DNA from: Sphingobacteriales bacterium
Lineage (GTDB): Bacteria; Bacteroidota; Bacteroidia; Chitinophagales; Chitinophagaceae
NCBI GenBank assembly: GCA_003963365.1
Contig: RXJG01000003.1
Location: 276,167 to 340,166 of the forward strand
Direction of reading: 5' to 3'
Length of the DNA stretch: 64,000 bases
Shown here: in pieces, positions 40,652-49,296 of the stretch
Layout of the letters: the number at the start of each line of letters is the position of its first letter
Position numbering within the stretch: the first letter of the stretch is position 1
The notes under the pieces: generated by a model
Databases searched by the model: none
What the model saw: only the letters and a program-made list of their open reading frames with translations
What the model was told of the DNA's origin: nothing
Translations under genes and position numbers: made by a program

Positions 40652-42589
40652 ATGACCGGTTCAATACATTCAATATTAAAACAACAATGGGGCTATGATT
40701 CCTTCCGGCCAATGCAGGAAGAAATCATTCAATCCGTACTGGATGGAAAAGATACGCTGGCATTATTACCAACGGGAGGTGGCAAATCGGTTTGCTTCCA
40801 GGTTCCGGCTCTGGCAATGGATGGATTGTGTTTGGTCATCAGTCCGCTTATTGCGTTGATGAAAGACCAGGTGGAAAACCTGCGCAAAAAAAACATTACT
40901 GCTTTTGCTATTTACTCCGGCATGAGCAGAAAAGAAGTTATTAATACATTAAAGATTGCCGGTAACAGCAATTGCAAATTCCTGTATGTATCTCCTGAAC
41001 GGTTAGAAACAAATCTCTTTAAAGAATATCTTCCGTCGCTACATATCAATTTAATTGCTGTTGATGAAGCACATTGTATTTCTCAGTGGGGATATGATTT
41101 TAGACCTCCTTATTTGCGAATTGCCGCATTAAGAGAAGAGTTGCCCAATATACCTGTGCTGGCATTAACAGCATCCGCTACTAAAGAAGTACAGGATGAT
41201 ATTTGTGAAAAGCTAAATTTTGGAAAAACTCATCAGCGTTTTCAAAAATCATTTGAACGACCCAATCTTTCTTACAGTGTTTTTTATGTGCCATCAAGAA
41301 TAAACAAAGTGGTGGAAGTATTGCAGAATGTACCGGGAACCGGAATTGTTTATTGTAAAAGCCGTAAGCGTACGCAGGAAGTAGCGGAAGCTTTACGTTC
41401 TTATTCCATTAACGCAGATTATTATCATGCCGGGTTAAGGAATGATGTGCGAAATGAAAAACAACAGGCATGGATAAATAATAAAACAAGGGTAATGGTT
41501 TGTACCAATGCATTTGGTATGGGTATTGACAAACCAGATGTTCGTTCGGTAATTCATTATGATGTACCAGATTGTTTGGAAAACTATTACCAGGAAGCAG
41601 GCCGGGCAGGAAGAGATGAGCAAAAAGCCTATGCCGTGCTGCTGTATGAAGACAATGATTTAAAAGAACTGGAAGAACAGGTTGTGATTCGTTTTCCCGG
41701 CATAGAAAATATAAGAATAGTTTACCAGTCGCTTGCAAACTATTTACAGGTACCGGTAAATGGTGGAGAAGATCTATTCTTTGATTTTGATTTGAATGAT
41801 TTTCTGAAAAAATTCAAATTAAATATTCATACCGTTGTTTATTCACTCAAGGCTTTGGAACAGGAAGCCTTTGTAAGTTTTAGTGAACAAATATTTTTAC
41901 CCGCAAGAGTACAGTTCGTCTGCAATAAAGATTATATAAAAGAAATAGATACTACTCAACCGCATTTAACAGAAACGATAAAAGGTTTACTCCGTTCATA
42001 CGAAGGCATATTTGATATTGCTTCTGTTATTTCAGAGAAACAACTGGCAAGGTTCATCAACGAAAAAGAAGAACAAGTAATAAAAAACTTACAGCAATTA
42101 CATCAGCTGGGTGTAATAAACTATCAACCACAGAAAGACAAACCACAGTTACAGTTTCTTCAACCCAGAATAAAAGCCGAAGACCTCACCATCAACCAGC
42201 AACAATATCAAAAAAGAAAAGAAGTGTATGCTGCCCGGGTTAAAGCCATTATCAACTATGTAAAAGAAACTTCTCTTTGCCGCAGTAAAATGATAGCTGA
42301 ATATTTTAACGACAATAGCAGCAAAAACTGCAGCATTTGTGATAATTGCCTGCATCAAAAAAGAATCAGTTTATCAACAGAAGAAATAAATACTATCTCG
42401 GGCAAAATATTTTCATTAATTACCAACGGTGAAACTGAAATAAAAGATTTATTAACTCAGCTTAAAGGAATTCATAAAGAAAAGGTTTGGAAAGTGCTGA
42501 ATCATTTGGTGGCTGAGGAAAAATTAGTGCTGGATAAAAAAGGGAATATTGGTATAAATAAAAAAGCCCCGAACTTCCGGGGCCATTAA
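40652..42589 (+). CDS. recQ: ATP-dependent DNA helicase RecQ
   Basis: 645 residues from the ATG at 40652. An ATG at 40628 would add 8 residues encoded by the inverted repeat, so it was not chosen. Helicase motifs: FRPMQEEIIQSV, LLPTGGGKSVCFQVPA (Walker A), VDEAHCISQWGYDFRP, TASATKEVQDDI and YYQEAGRAGRDEQ. A zinc-binding RQC region (CRSKM, CSICDNC) and a winged helix follow; I see no HRDC domain. It unwinds DNA in recombination and repair. The last codons are made of the terminator of the convergent gene. Confidence 0.95.
   Translation: MTGSIHSILKQQWGYDSFRPMQEEIIQSVLDGKDTLALLPTGGGKSVCFQVPALAMDGLCLVISPLIALMKDQVENLRKKNITAFAIYSGMSRKEVINTLKIAGNSNCKFLYVSPERLETNLFKEYLPSLHINLIAVDEAHCISQWGYDFRPPYLRIAALREELPNIPVLALTASATKEVQDDICEKLNFGKTHQRFQKSFERPNLSYSVFYVPSRINKVVEVLQNVPGTGIVYCKSRKRTQEVAEALRSYSINADYYHAGLRNDVRNEKQQAWINNKTRVMVCTNAFGMGIDKPDVRSVIHYDVPDCLENYYQEAGRAGRDEQKAYAVLLYEDNDLKELEEQVVIRFPGIENIRIVYQSLANYLQVPVNGGEDLFFDFDLNDFLKKFKLNIHTVVYSLKALEQEAFVSFSEQIFLPARVQFVCNKDYIKEIDTTQPHLTETIKGLLRSYEGIFDIASVISEKQLARFINEKEEQVIKNLQQLHQLGVINYQPQKDKPQLQFLQPRIKAEDLTINQQQYQKRKEVYAARVKAIINYVKETSLCRSKMIAEYFNDNSSKNCSICDNCLHQKRISLSTEEINTISGKIFSLITNGETEIKDLLTQLKGIHKEKVWKVLNHLVAEEKLVLDKKGNIGINKKAPNFRGH
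42560..42583 (-). terminator. Terminator of the minus-strand sulfatase unit, inside the end of recQ
   Basis: GCCCCG at 42566-42571 pairs with CGGGGC at 42578-42583; on the minus strand six T follow. It lies about 116 bases after the sulfatase stop and within the recQ reading frame. Confidence 0.8.
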
Positions 42590-42698
42590 CATAACCCTAA
42601 ACCGACTAATAAGAAGCGGATTTAAAGGTATAAGCAGATATTGCCTGCCAGTGTTAAGCAAATACTAAGCAGATGTTATTAGGTGGTTAACTCCATCA

Positions 42699-44639
42699 TC
42701 ACTTTTTATACAGCTTATGCTTAAACAGATAACTGGCAGTTTGATAATAAGCCACGGCTTCTTTCACTAATGAATCTTCTAATGGAATTTTTTTAGAACT
42801 TCCATCTATAAAACTCACCGAATACATTTCTACTTTCTTCACCGGGCTCATTAACACCATCTTATTATTTTTTACATAAGCAATCAATTGATAGGTACTG
42901 AGGAAAATTCTTTCATCCCCTGGCTTTACTTTATTAATATCAAATCCAAAGAATTTACTTTCGTATGGCACATTCATTAATCCCAATAATGTAGGTGCCA
43001 AATCAATTTGTGAAGTAAGCCGGCTTTCTATTTTTGGTTGTATTATTGATGGCGCATAAATTAAACAGGGAATATGATAATTATTAACCGGTATTTCTGT
43101 TTTACCGGCCACTTTAGCACAATGGTCGGCCACAATAACAAAGATGGTATTATTGAACCAGGGTCTTTGTTTGGCTTCCTTTAAAAACTTTCCAATACAA
43201 TAATCTGAATATTTTACTGCACCTTCCCTTACTTGTTTTTCCGGGTCAATATCAATTCTTCCTTTAGGATAAGTGTAAGGACGATGATTGGATACCGTCA
43301 TTACATGGTGAAAAAATAATTTACCGGCAGCATAACTTTTATCCATCTCGCCTATTGCCTTCGTAAATAAATACTCATCTGCCACACCCCAAACAGTTTC
43401 ATGATACAATGAATCTTTAGAAGGTTTGGGAATATTATCCTGGTCAATTACTTCATAATTATTATGACCAAAGAAATAACCCATATTATCAAAGAAACTG
43501 TTACCACCATAAATAAACTTCACATCATATCCTTTGTTCTTAAACACACTGCCCAGTGTAAACATATCTTCATTATTTGGCCTCCTTACTGTTGACTGAC
43601 CCGGGGTGGGTGGCAATGCAGCCGATAATGCTTCCAGTCCTCTTACTGTTCTTGTGCCATTTGCATAAAAATTAGAAAAGAATAATCCATGCGGTATCAA
43701 TGAATCCAATACTGGTGTAATGTTTTGATCATTACCAAAATATTTCAAAAAACTTCCGCTTAAACTTTCTACACTAATAAGTACTACATTCATTTTCTTT
43801 TCAGCACTATCAGGTGTTACAGTTCTGACAATATTGTAAATATCGTTGCTGGTATATTTTTCTCCCGGCTGAAGAATTAACTGTTTTAATTCTTTGAATG
43901 CAGCTTCATCGTTTTCTGTAACATAAAAATGGTTATAGTCTAATTCATTATTCCAGAACGCAGCGCCAAATTCATACAAACCGTTTCCGGATAATTCTTT
44001 TACATAATTATTTTTGGAAAAATTCTTCAATCCATTACTCACAAAAAACCAGCTGAGTACCGGAACAGCCAGTAACAACAAAGCAATCCATGTTCTTTTT
44101 ATAAACCGGATACCTGATTGCTGTGATTTTTTAATATTATGCCGCAGGTAGCGTACAACCAGTATGGCCGCAATTATTAAAACAATTAATAAATAAGGAA
44201 GAAATGGATACGACTCCTGTATGTTTCCAATCACTTCTGTCGTGTACACCAAATAATCCACCGCAATAAAATTATACCGTACATTAAACTCATCCCAGAA
44301 AAACCATTCAGCCACAGCATTGAATAGTAAAAGAAAAGTAATTACGCCGAACAAACCATACAATAAAATGCGATGCCAGCGTTGAGTATAAATAAATCGT
44401 GGTACAAACCAGCAATAGAGTATTAATGGAATAGCTGCATAAAAAGCCACAACCAGGTCATAAAAAAAACCCACTAAGAAAATTCCAACCCATTGCAGGG
44501 GATTTAAATCCAGTTCAGGAGCAGAACGGATCAGCAAAACAATTCTTGTAATAAAACTAATGATACAAACCAGCACCACCAGTAATGCAACAGGGCCAAA
44601 ACGGTGTGTATAGAGTTTTTGTAATAAACGACGAATCAT
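42699..44639 (-). CDS. LTA-synthase-family sulfatase-fold membrane protein
   Basis: 646 residues. Five membrane helices in the first 215 residues, then an extracytoplasmic sulfatase / alkaline-phosphatase fold: MNVVLISVESLSGSF (metal-binding Glu), NGTRTVRGLEAL with the likely catalytic Thr, HVMTVSNHRPY and VIVADHCAKVAG. The family transfers phosphoglycerol, phosphoethanolamine or similar groups in the envelope. A Gram-negative without teichoic acid would use it on lipids or glycans; the substrate is not known. It is preceded by a -7 box and a PAP2 gene on the same strand. Confidence 0.9.
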   Translation of the reverse strand: MIRRLLQKLYTHRFGPVALLVVLVCIISFITRIVLLIRSAPELDLNPLQWVGIFLVGFFYDLVVAFYAAIPLILYCWFVPRFIYTQRWHRILLYGLFGVITFLLLFNAVAEWFFWDEFNVRYNFIAVDYLVYTTEVIGNIQESYPFLPYLLIVLIIAAILVVRYLRHNIKKSQQSGIRFIKRTWIALLLLAVPVLSWFFVSNGLKNFSKNNYVKELSGNGLYEFGAAFWNNELDYNHFYVTENDEAAFKELKQLILQPGEKYTSNDIYNIVRTVTPDSAEKKMNVVLISVESLSGSFLKYFGNDQNITPVLDSLIPHGLFFSNFYANGTRTVRGLEALSAALPPTPGQSTVRRPNNEDMFTLGSVFKNKGYDVKFIYGGNSFFDNMGYFFGHNNYEVIDQDNIPKPSKDSLYHETVWGVADEYLFTKAIGEMDKSYAAGKLFFHHVMTVSNHRPYTYPKGRIDIDPEKQVREGAVKYSDYCIGKFLKEAKQRPWFNNTIFVIVADHCAKVAGKTEIPVNNYHIPCLIYAPSIIQPKIESRLTSQIDLAPTLLGLMNVPYESKFFGFDINKVKPGDERIFLSTYQLIAYVKNNKMVLMSPVKKVEMYSVSFIDGSSKKIPLEDSLVKEAVAYYQTASYLFKHKLYKK

Positions 44640-44700
44640 AATTTTCCTTAATATTCAGCAGGGCGGCCATTCTTCTCAGAATGGTTTATTTGCTTTACGG

Positions 44701-44708
44701 CAAAATTA
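44701..44708 (-). promoter_or_regulatory. -7 box upstream of the LTA-synthase-like gene
   Basis: TAATTTTG on the minus strand, exact TAnnTTTG match, about 62 bases before the ATG. A small hairpin (CCATTC/GAATGG) lies in the leader. Confidence 0.45.
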
Positions 44709-44734
44709 ACTTAGAAGCCATGCACAGGAAAATA

Positions 44735-45610
44735 TTAGTTGCCCATGGGAAGTTTATTCACAACAATTTTCTTTTTATGCCTGTCGGTAATTATTTTCCC
44801 GGAAAGATAGCCCATAGCAAGTCCCAAAGGGTAATCGCCTAACCAGTGCACACCGTTATTAATCATAGCATATCCGCATAAAGCTGTAAATGCATATCCC
44901 ACCGGTTTAATCCATTTTTTTTCAGGATAATTATTGGCCAGAATGGTGACAGTAGCCATCAACGTTGCCAGGTGCCCCGAGGGGAAAGCATCATATCTTG
45001 GTTTGTTATTCTGAAATTCACTGAATGAGGGTAATGGCCTCCATGCCCCGTTTCTTCTTGTTGCAATAAGGGGGTTTTCCCTGCCGCTAATCCATTTGGC
45101 AACCTGTGTTGTTAAACCCAGTGTTATAAAAGATTCTGCCAAATCACTGGCGGTTTGCATGGAACGAAAATCATGTTTTATTTTCCCCTCTATAAATAAA
45201 CCACCGGCAATTAATAATGTTGGTAAACCCTGGCCCATCATATAAAAAGCTGTATTCAGGTTACCGGGTGCCTTTAATAGAACTGTTTGTTTATTCCCCG
45301 TTTTAATGCTCCATAAAATTTTATTATTCTCTTCGGGATGTAAACCAATATTATCAGAAAATTTTCTCACCCCATCATAAACTGGTTGATCAACTAAAAT
45401 CAAAACAGCCGTTGCCCCCGCAATTGCCGCAGTATATTTAAGGCTATTTTTTTGAAATGGCTTTTTTACAAATTGAAAACACCCCCGGGGAACATTGGTG
45501 ATAAACGAAAATGGTTTTGGCTTTGTAAAACTGTATTCAATACTATCTTTCTGTGCAATTAAATTACTGCTGATAAGGAGAAAGGTAACCCAAAGAAAAA
45601 CTCTTGTCAT
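44735..45610 (-). CDS. PAP2-family phosphatase
   Basis: 291 residues from the ATG at 45610, which gives a clean signal peptide (VFLWVTFLLISSNLIAQ); a GTG ten codons upstream would spoil it. The three PAP2 motifs are recognisable: KWISGRENP, YDAFPSGHLA and GVHWLGDYPLG with the catalytic His and Asp. Members dephosphorylate lipid phosphates such as undecaprenyl pyrophosphate or phosphatidic acid at the membrane. Next to the LTA-synthase-like gene, a role in recycling lipid head groups is plausible but unproven. Confidence 0.87.
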   Translation of the reverse strand: MTRVFLWVTFLLISSNLIAQKDSIEYSFTKPKPFSFITNVPRGCFQFVKKPFQKNSLKYTAAIAGATAVLILVDQPVYDGVRKFSDNIGLHPEENNKILWSIKTGNKQTVLLKAPGNLNTAFYMMGQGLPTLLIAGGLFIEGKIKHDFRSMQTASDLAESFITLGLTTQVAKWISGRENPLIATRRNGAWRPLPSFSEFQNNKPRYDAFPSGHLATLMATVTILANNYPEKKWIKPVGYAFTALCGYAMINNGVHWLGDYPLGLAMGYLSGKIITDRHKKKIVVNKLPMGN

Positions 45611-45710
45611 TCCTGATTTTTTAGCAAATCTATATTTCACTAATTGAGCACAGTAATAATCCTGTATATTTAATAAGTCAATAACAAATAAGTAATTAAT
45701 AATATTTACG

Positions 45711-46472
45711 CTATTTTTTAATTAAAGAATCAGCTGCCTTTTTAATATCATTTATAATTTCGTTGGATCCGTTATTATTGGTACCATTCTGCCCCTTTCT
45801 TGCCCTGTTTTCACACACCTTACATAGTTCGGATTCTCCGTTATTATCAAAAGTTTGTTTTATCGTACCACTTTGAACAGTTTTTCCTCTTAAATATTGA
45901 CAATCCTGGTATATATGATATTTATGTTTAGCGTCTTTTTCTTTACCTGAACTGCCTATCCAATAAACTGTTTCAGCACCGGGAACTAACTGGTGTAAAA
46001 CACTATCCTGCTGATTAATTTCATTAGTATATTTTTCAATGGAAGCAGGGTTAAAATCAATGCCTGCAGCTAATGCTATTACAGCAGCAATACCGGCAAC
46101 CGCACCGGCAATACCCTTTGTTTTTCCGTCGATATTTTTATTTACCAGAATTAAAATGACCAAAGGCAAAAAAGATAAAGCCCCCATAATGGCACCTAAC
46201 TGGCTTTGCAGGAAAAATTTTGCCTTATCTTTTTCAGATGGAGGGTCAATATGGTTGGCCTGTTTCCAAAGGGTGGAACCTATTACAGACAAAATCAGTA
46301 TAGCAACGATAGCTACAATTAACCAGGTTAGCGTATTATTATGTATTAATTTCAAAATCGCAAATACTTCGCCCCCTATTGCCACTATCCAGGCAATAAA
46401 TGCAAACATTCTTAACTGAGATGCTTTTGCTTTAGCCTCCTGGCTTGCTTCAAAAATTTTTTGTTCTGCCAT
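45711..46472 (-). CDS. Four-helix membrane protein with a C-terminal His/Cys metal-site-like domain
   Basis: 253 residues, no signal peptide. Hydrophobic segments lie at about 22-40, 49-66, 90-110 and 120-140. The C-terminal half contains HKYHIYQDCQYLRG and later ELCKVCENRA, i.e. H-x5-C ... C-x2-C, spaced like the Ada-type zinc-binding module, though this is only a visual likeness. A Gly/Asn-rich linker and amphipathic end follow (NDIKKAADSLIKK). Function unknown. Confidence 0.82.
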   Translation of the reverse strand: MAEQKIFEASQEAKAKASQLRMFAFIAWIVAIGGEVFAILKLIHNNTLTWLIVAIVAILILSVIGSTLWKQANHIDPPSEKDKAKFFLQSQLGAIMGALSFLPLVILILVNKNIDGKTKGIAGAVAGIAAVIALAAGIDFNPASIEKYTNEINQQDSVLHQLVPGAETVYWIGSSGKEKDAKHKYHIYQDCQYLRGKTVQSGTIKQTFDNNGESELCKVCENRARKGQNGTNNNGSNEIINDIKKAADSLIKK

Positions 46473-46554
46473 AATTTTAAGATTTAACCAGCAATCATTT
46501 TTGATAAATGTACGAAAGCTAATATAAACCGGATAAAAATAATAATGAGAGTTT

Positions 46555-46926
46555 TTACAGATCTTCTTCTCTTTCCAGCATCAATATAGCTCCTTGCGGA
46601 ACGATGAAATATTTATCGCCTTCATACATTACTTCGGTGGCACCGCTTACTAAAAAAATGGCCAGGTCTCCTTCTCTTGCCTGCAGCGGTACATACTTTA
46701 CCTGTTCCTCTTCGCTTTTCCATGGCTCATTATCTACTGGCATAGGAATAGCATAACCCGGTCCGGTTTTGATGACATATCCCTGCTGTACTTTTTCTTT
46801 TTCCTGCACACCGGGTGGCAGGTACAATCCGCTGGCAGTCCGTTCATCTGGTTTACTGGGTTTAATCAGCACTCTGTCGCCAATAACTACTAATTTCTTT
46901 AACCGGTTATCTGGGGTGATGCGCAT
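46555..46926 (-). CDS. GroES-like co-chaperonin, extended and unlinked to groEL
   Basis: 123 residues, longer than the usual 90-97. The cpn10 fold is recognisable: VVIGDRVLIKPSKPDERTASGLYLPP (mobile-loop region), VIKTGPG, GDLAIFLVSGATEVMYEGDKYFIVPQGAILMLE. About 20 extra residues (VDNEPWKSEEEQVKYVP) sit in the middle. No groEL gene is adjacent. It may be a second, specialised co-chaperonin or a GroES-fold protein with another role. Confidence 0.85.
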   Translation of the reverse strand: MRITPDNRLKKLVVIGDRVLIKPSKPDERTASGLYLPPGVQEKEKVQQGYVIKTGPGYAIPMPVDNEPWKSEEEQVKYVPLQAREGDLAIFLVSGATEVMYEGDKYFIVPQGAILMLEREEDL

Positions 46927-47064
46927 ACTTCAATGAATTAAGAACCGCTAAATTAAAAGTTTCTGTAAAAATGCCGCAGGGAGTCTTTAACAAAAAATTA
47001 GGCACGGTATTTTAATATAGCGGAATGTATTAATTTTATTTGTCTAACAATTAAATGAAAAATT

Positions 47065-47763
47065 ATGGAAGGAGCTAAACCCAAAATATTATTGGTAGAA
47101 GATGACCAGAATTTAGGAATGGTATTAAAGAATTACCTGGAATTAAACGATTATGATGTAACACTCGAAAGAGATGGCATATTAGGGCTGGCCGCTTTTC
47201 GCCGTGAAAAGTTTGAGTTGTGCCTGCTGGATGTAATGATGCCCAACATGGACGGATTTACATTAGGTGAAGAAATTCGTGATGTTGATCCTGATATTCC
47301 ATTGTTCTTCCTTTCTGCCAAAACAATGAAGGAAGATATCATTAGTGGTTACAAACTAGGAGCTGATGATTATATCACTAAACCATTTGACAGTGAAGTA
47401 TTGTTACTGAAAATAAAAGCTATTCTCAAGCGTAATGAAGAACTGAACAGAGCCAGTGAAACAATCGAATTTGATTTGGGCAAATATCACTTCAATCCCA
47501 AGCTGAGAGAATTAACCGTAGATGGTAAAACACAAACCCTTTCTCCCAAGGAAAATGAATTGCTGAAGATGCTGGCCGAATTTAAAAATGATTTGTTGCC
47601 AAGAGAGCAGGCATTAAAACGCATCTGGGGCAGCGATACTTATTTCAACGGAAGAAGCATGGATGTGTATATTGCCAAATTGCGTAAATACCTTAAGGAA
47701 GACAGCAGCATTGAAATTGTGAACATTCACGGCAATGGTTTCAGGCTGGTAGTTCCTGAGTAG
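47065..47763 (+). CDS. OmpR-family response regulator, RprY-like
   Basis: 232 residues: receiver domain with Asp13/Asp14 and phospho-acceptor Asp56 (CLLDVMMPNMDGF), Lys in YITKPFD, and a winged-helix DNA-binding domain (LSPKENELLKMLAEF, YFNGRSMDVYIAKLRKYL, GNGFRLVVPE). No histidine kinase gene lies beside it, so it is an orphan regulator here. RprY is the closest Bacteroidota type I can name; the regulon is unknown. Confidence 0.9.
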   Translation: MEGAKPKILLVEDDQNLGMVLKNYLELNDYDVTLERDGILGLAAFRREKFELCLLDVMMPNMDGFTLGEEIRDVDPDIPLFFLSAKTMKEDIISGYKLGADDYITKPFDSEVLLLKIKAILKRNEELNRASETIEFDLGKYHFNPKLRELTVDGKTQTLSPKENELLKMLAEFKNDLLPREQALKRIWGSDTYFNGRSMDVYIAKLRKYLKEDSSIEIVNIHGNGFRLVVPE

Positions 47764-47789
47764 ACGGTGTTTTTTTTCATCATAATATC

Positions 47790-47815
47790 ACTCCGCTCAA
47801 TTGGGCGGAGTTTTT
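47790..47815. terminator. Terminator between the response regulator and engB
   Basis: ACTCCGC at 47790-47796 pairs with GCGGAGT at 47805-47811, followed by a T-run; it can serve both convergent genes. Confidence 0.85.
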
Positions 47816-48416
47816 ATTTGGGTATTTGCTTATTGCACTCCTCAATAAACTTCAATATTTCTTTTCTTCCCGTTTTCTTCACCGCACTGGTAACAAAATG
47901 CTGTGGTAAAAACTGCCAGGTCTTTCGCATTTCATTTAAAAATGCTTTTACATTAGCCGCCACTTCCTTTTGGGTTGATTTATCAGCCTTGGTAAATATG
48001 AGGTTAAATGGAATTTCCCATTGGCCCAGCTGGTTGATAAACTCCAAATCAATTTTTTGAGGACGGTGCCTGGAATCTATCAGTACAAAAACATTGGTGA
48101 GGTTCTCTCTTTTGCGCAAATAGTTTTCAATCATCTGCTCCCATCTTCTTCTGCTGCTTTGCGATACTTTGGCAAAACCATAGCCGGGCAAATCAACCAG
48201 GTACCAGTCGCCATTTATAATAAAATGATTGATGAGTTGTGTTTTACCGGGTGAAGCGGATGTTTTGGCTAATTTTTCATTATCACAAATCAAATTAATC
48301 AGCGATGATTTGCCCACATTACTCCGTCCAATGAAGGCATACTCCGGCTTATCCGGTTTGGGGCATTTGGTATAATCCGGGCTGCTGATTAAATAAACGG
48401 CCGATTTTATAATCAT
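47814..48416 (-). CDS. engB: Ribosome biogenesis GTPase EngB/YsxC
   Basis: 200 residues from the ATG at 48416 (MIIKSAVYLISS); the longer frame runs into word-like intergenic DNA. GTPase motifs: FIGRSNVGKSSLIN (G1), KTSASPGKTQLIN (G2), VDLPGYGFAKV (G3), FTKADKST (G4) and VTSAVKKTG (G5). It is needed for 50S subunit maturation. Confidence 0.95.
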   Translation of the reverse strand: MIIKSAVYLISSPDYTKCPKPDKPEYAFIGRSNVGKSSLINLICDNEKLAKTSASPGKTQLINHFIINGDWYLVDLPGYGFAKVSQSSRRRWEQMIENYLRKRENLTNVFVLIDSRHRPQKIDLEFINQLGQWEIPFNLIFTKADKSTQKEVAANVKAFLNEMRKTWQFLPQHFVTSAVKKTGRKEILKFIEECNKQIPK

Positions 48417-48534
48417 GTGCTGCAAGATACATGGAAAATAAGTTGGCAGTAAGCAGTGGGCAGTGGGCAATATTTATTTTATCCCGTCAAATCATCCTAA
48501 CCACAAACCATAAACTACAAACCACAAACTCACC

Positions 48535-48542
48535 TACCTTTG
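48535..48542 (+). promoter_or_regulatory. -7 box directly before menG
   Basis: TACCTTTG, identical to the rplS and tatA boxes, ends 7 bases before the ATG at 48550, so the leader would be about 3 bases. The upstream 48442-48530 is made of repeated short words. Confidence 0.6.
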
Positions 48543-48549
48543 CGGCTCC

Positions 48550-49296
48550 ATGAGTGAGAAATATTTACATGATACCATAGTTCCCTTTGAATCTTCCAAT
48601 GAAACCAAGAAAGAACAGGTGGCAAAAATGTTTGATTCAATTGCCTCCCGGTACGATTTTTTAAATCGCTTTCTTTCTGCCGGCATTGATATTAAATGGA
48701 GAAAAAAAGCCATCAGTCAGCTAAAAGATATTTGGCCCAAACATATATTAGATGTGGCCACTGGTACGGCCGATATGGCTATTATGGAAGTGCGGCTGCT
48801 GAATCCTGATAAAATTACCGGCATTGATATATCTAATAAGATGCTGGATATTGGTCGTCAAAAGATTGATAAACAGGGCTTGGGGGAAAAAATTACCCTG
48901 CTTAACGGCGATTCTGAAACAATAAATTTTCCCGATAATTCGTTTGATGCAGTGACCGTAGCCTTTGGGGTACGCAATTTTGAAAACCTGGAAAAGGGCC
49001 TAAGCGAGATAAGACGAGTGCTGAAACCCGGAGGTAAACTGGTAGTACTTGAGTTTTCCAAACCAAAAACCAAATGGTTTAGCTGGTTCTACAATATTTA
49101 TATGAAGATTGTAGCGCCGCAGTTTGGTAAAATGTTCTCAAAAAACAAAGAAGCTTACAGCTACCTTAATAATTCCATACAGGCTTTCCCTGAAGGCAAT
49201 GCGTTTGTTGAGATTTTAAATAAACAGGGTTACAGTTATACATCATGCAAAAAGCTGAGTTTAGGAATATGTTCCATTTATTGCGGAAGCAAGTAA
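48550..49296 (+). CDS. menG: Demethylmenaquinone methyltransferase (UbiE/MenG)
   Basis: 248 residues. Motifs: VAKMFDSIASRYDFLNRFLS, the SAM-binding ILDVATGTADMAI, NFPDNSFDAVTVAFGVRNFEN, VLKPGGKLVVLEFSKP and the NNSIQAFPEG tail. It carries out the last step of menaquinone synthesis (the same family also serves ubiquinone; menaquinone is expected in Bacteroidota). Its 3' end overlaps porT by 28 bases. Confidence 0.95.
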   Translation: MSEKYLHDTIVPFESSNETKKEQVAKMFDSIASRYDFLNRFLSAGIDIKWRKKAISQLKDIWPKHILDVATGTADMAIMEVRLLNPDKITGIDISNKMLDIGRQKIDKQGLGEKITLLNGDSETINFPDNSFDAVTVAFGVRNFENLEKGLSEIRRVLKPGGKLVVLEFSKPKTKWFSWFYNIYMKIVAPQFGKMFSKNKEAYSYLNNSIQAFPEGNAFVEILNKQGYSYTSCKKLSLGICSIYCGSK

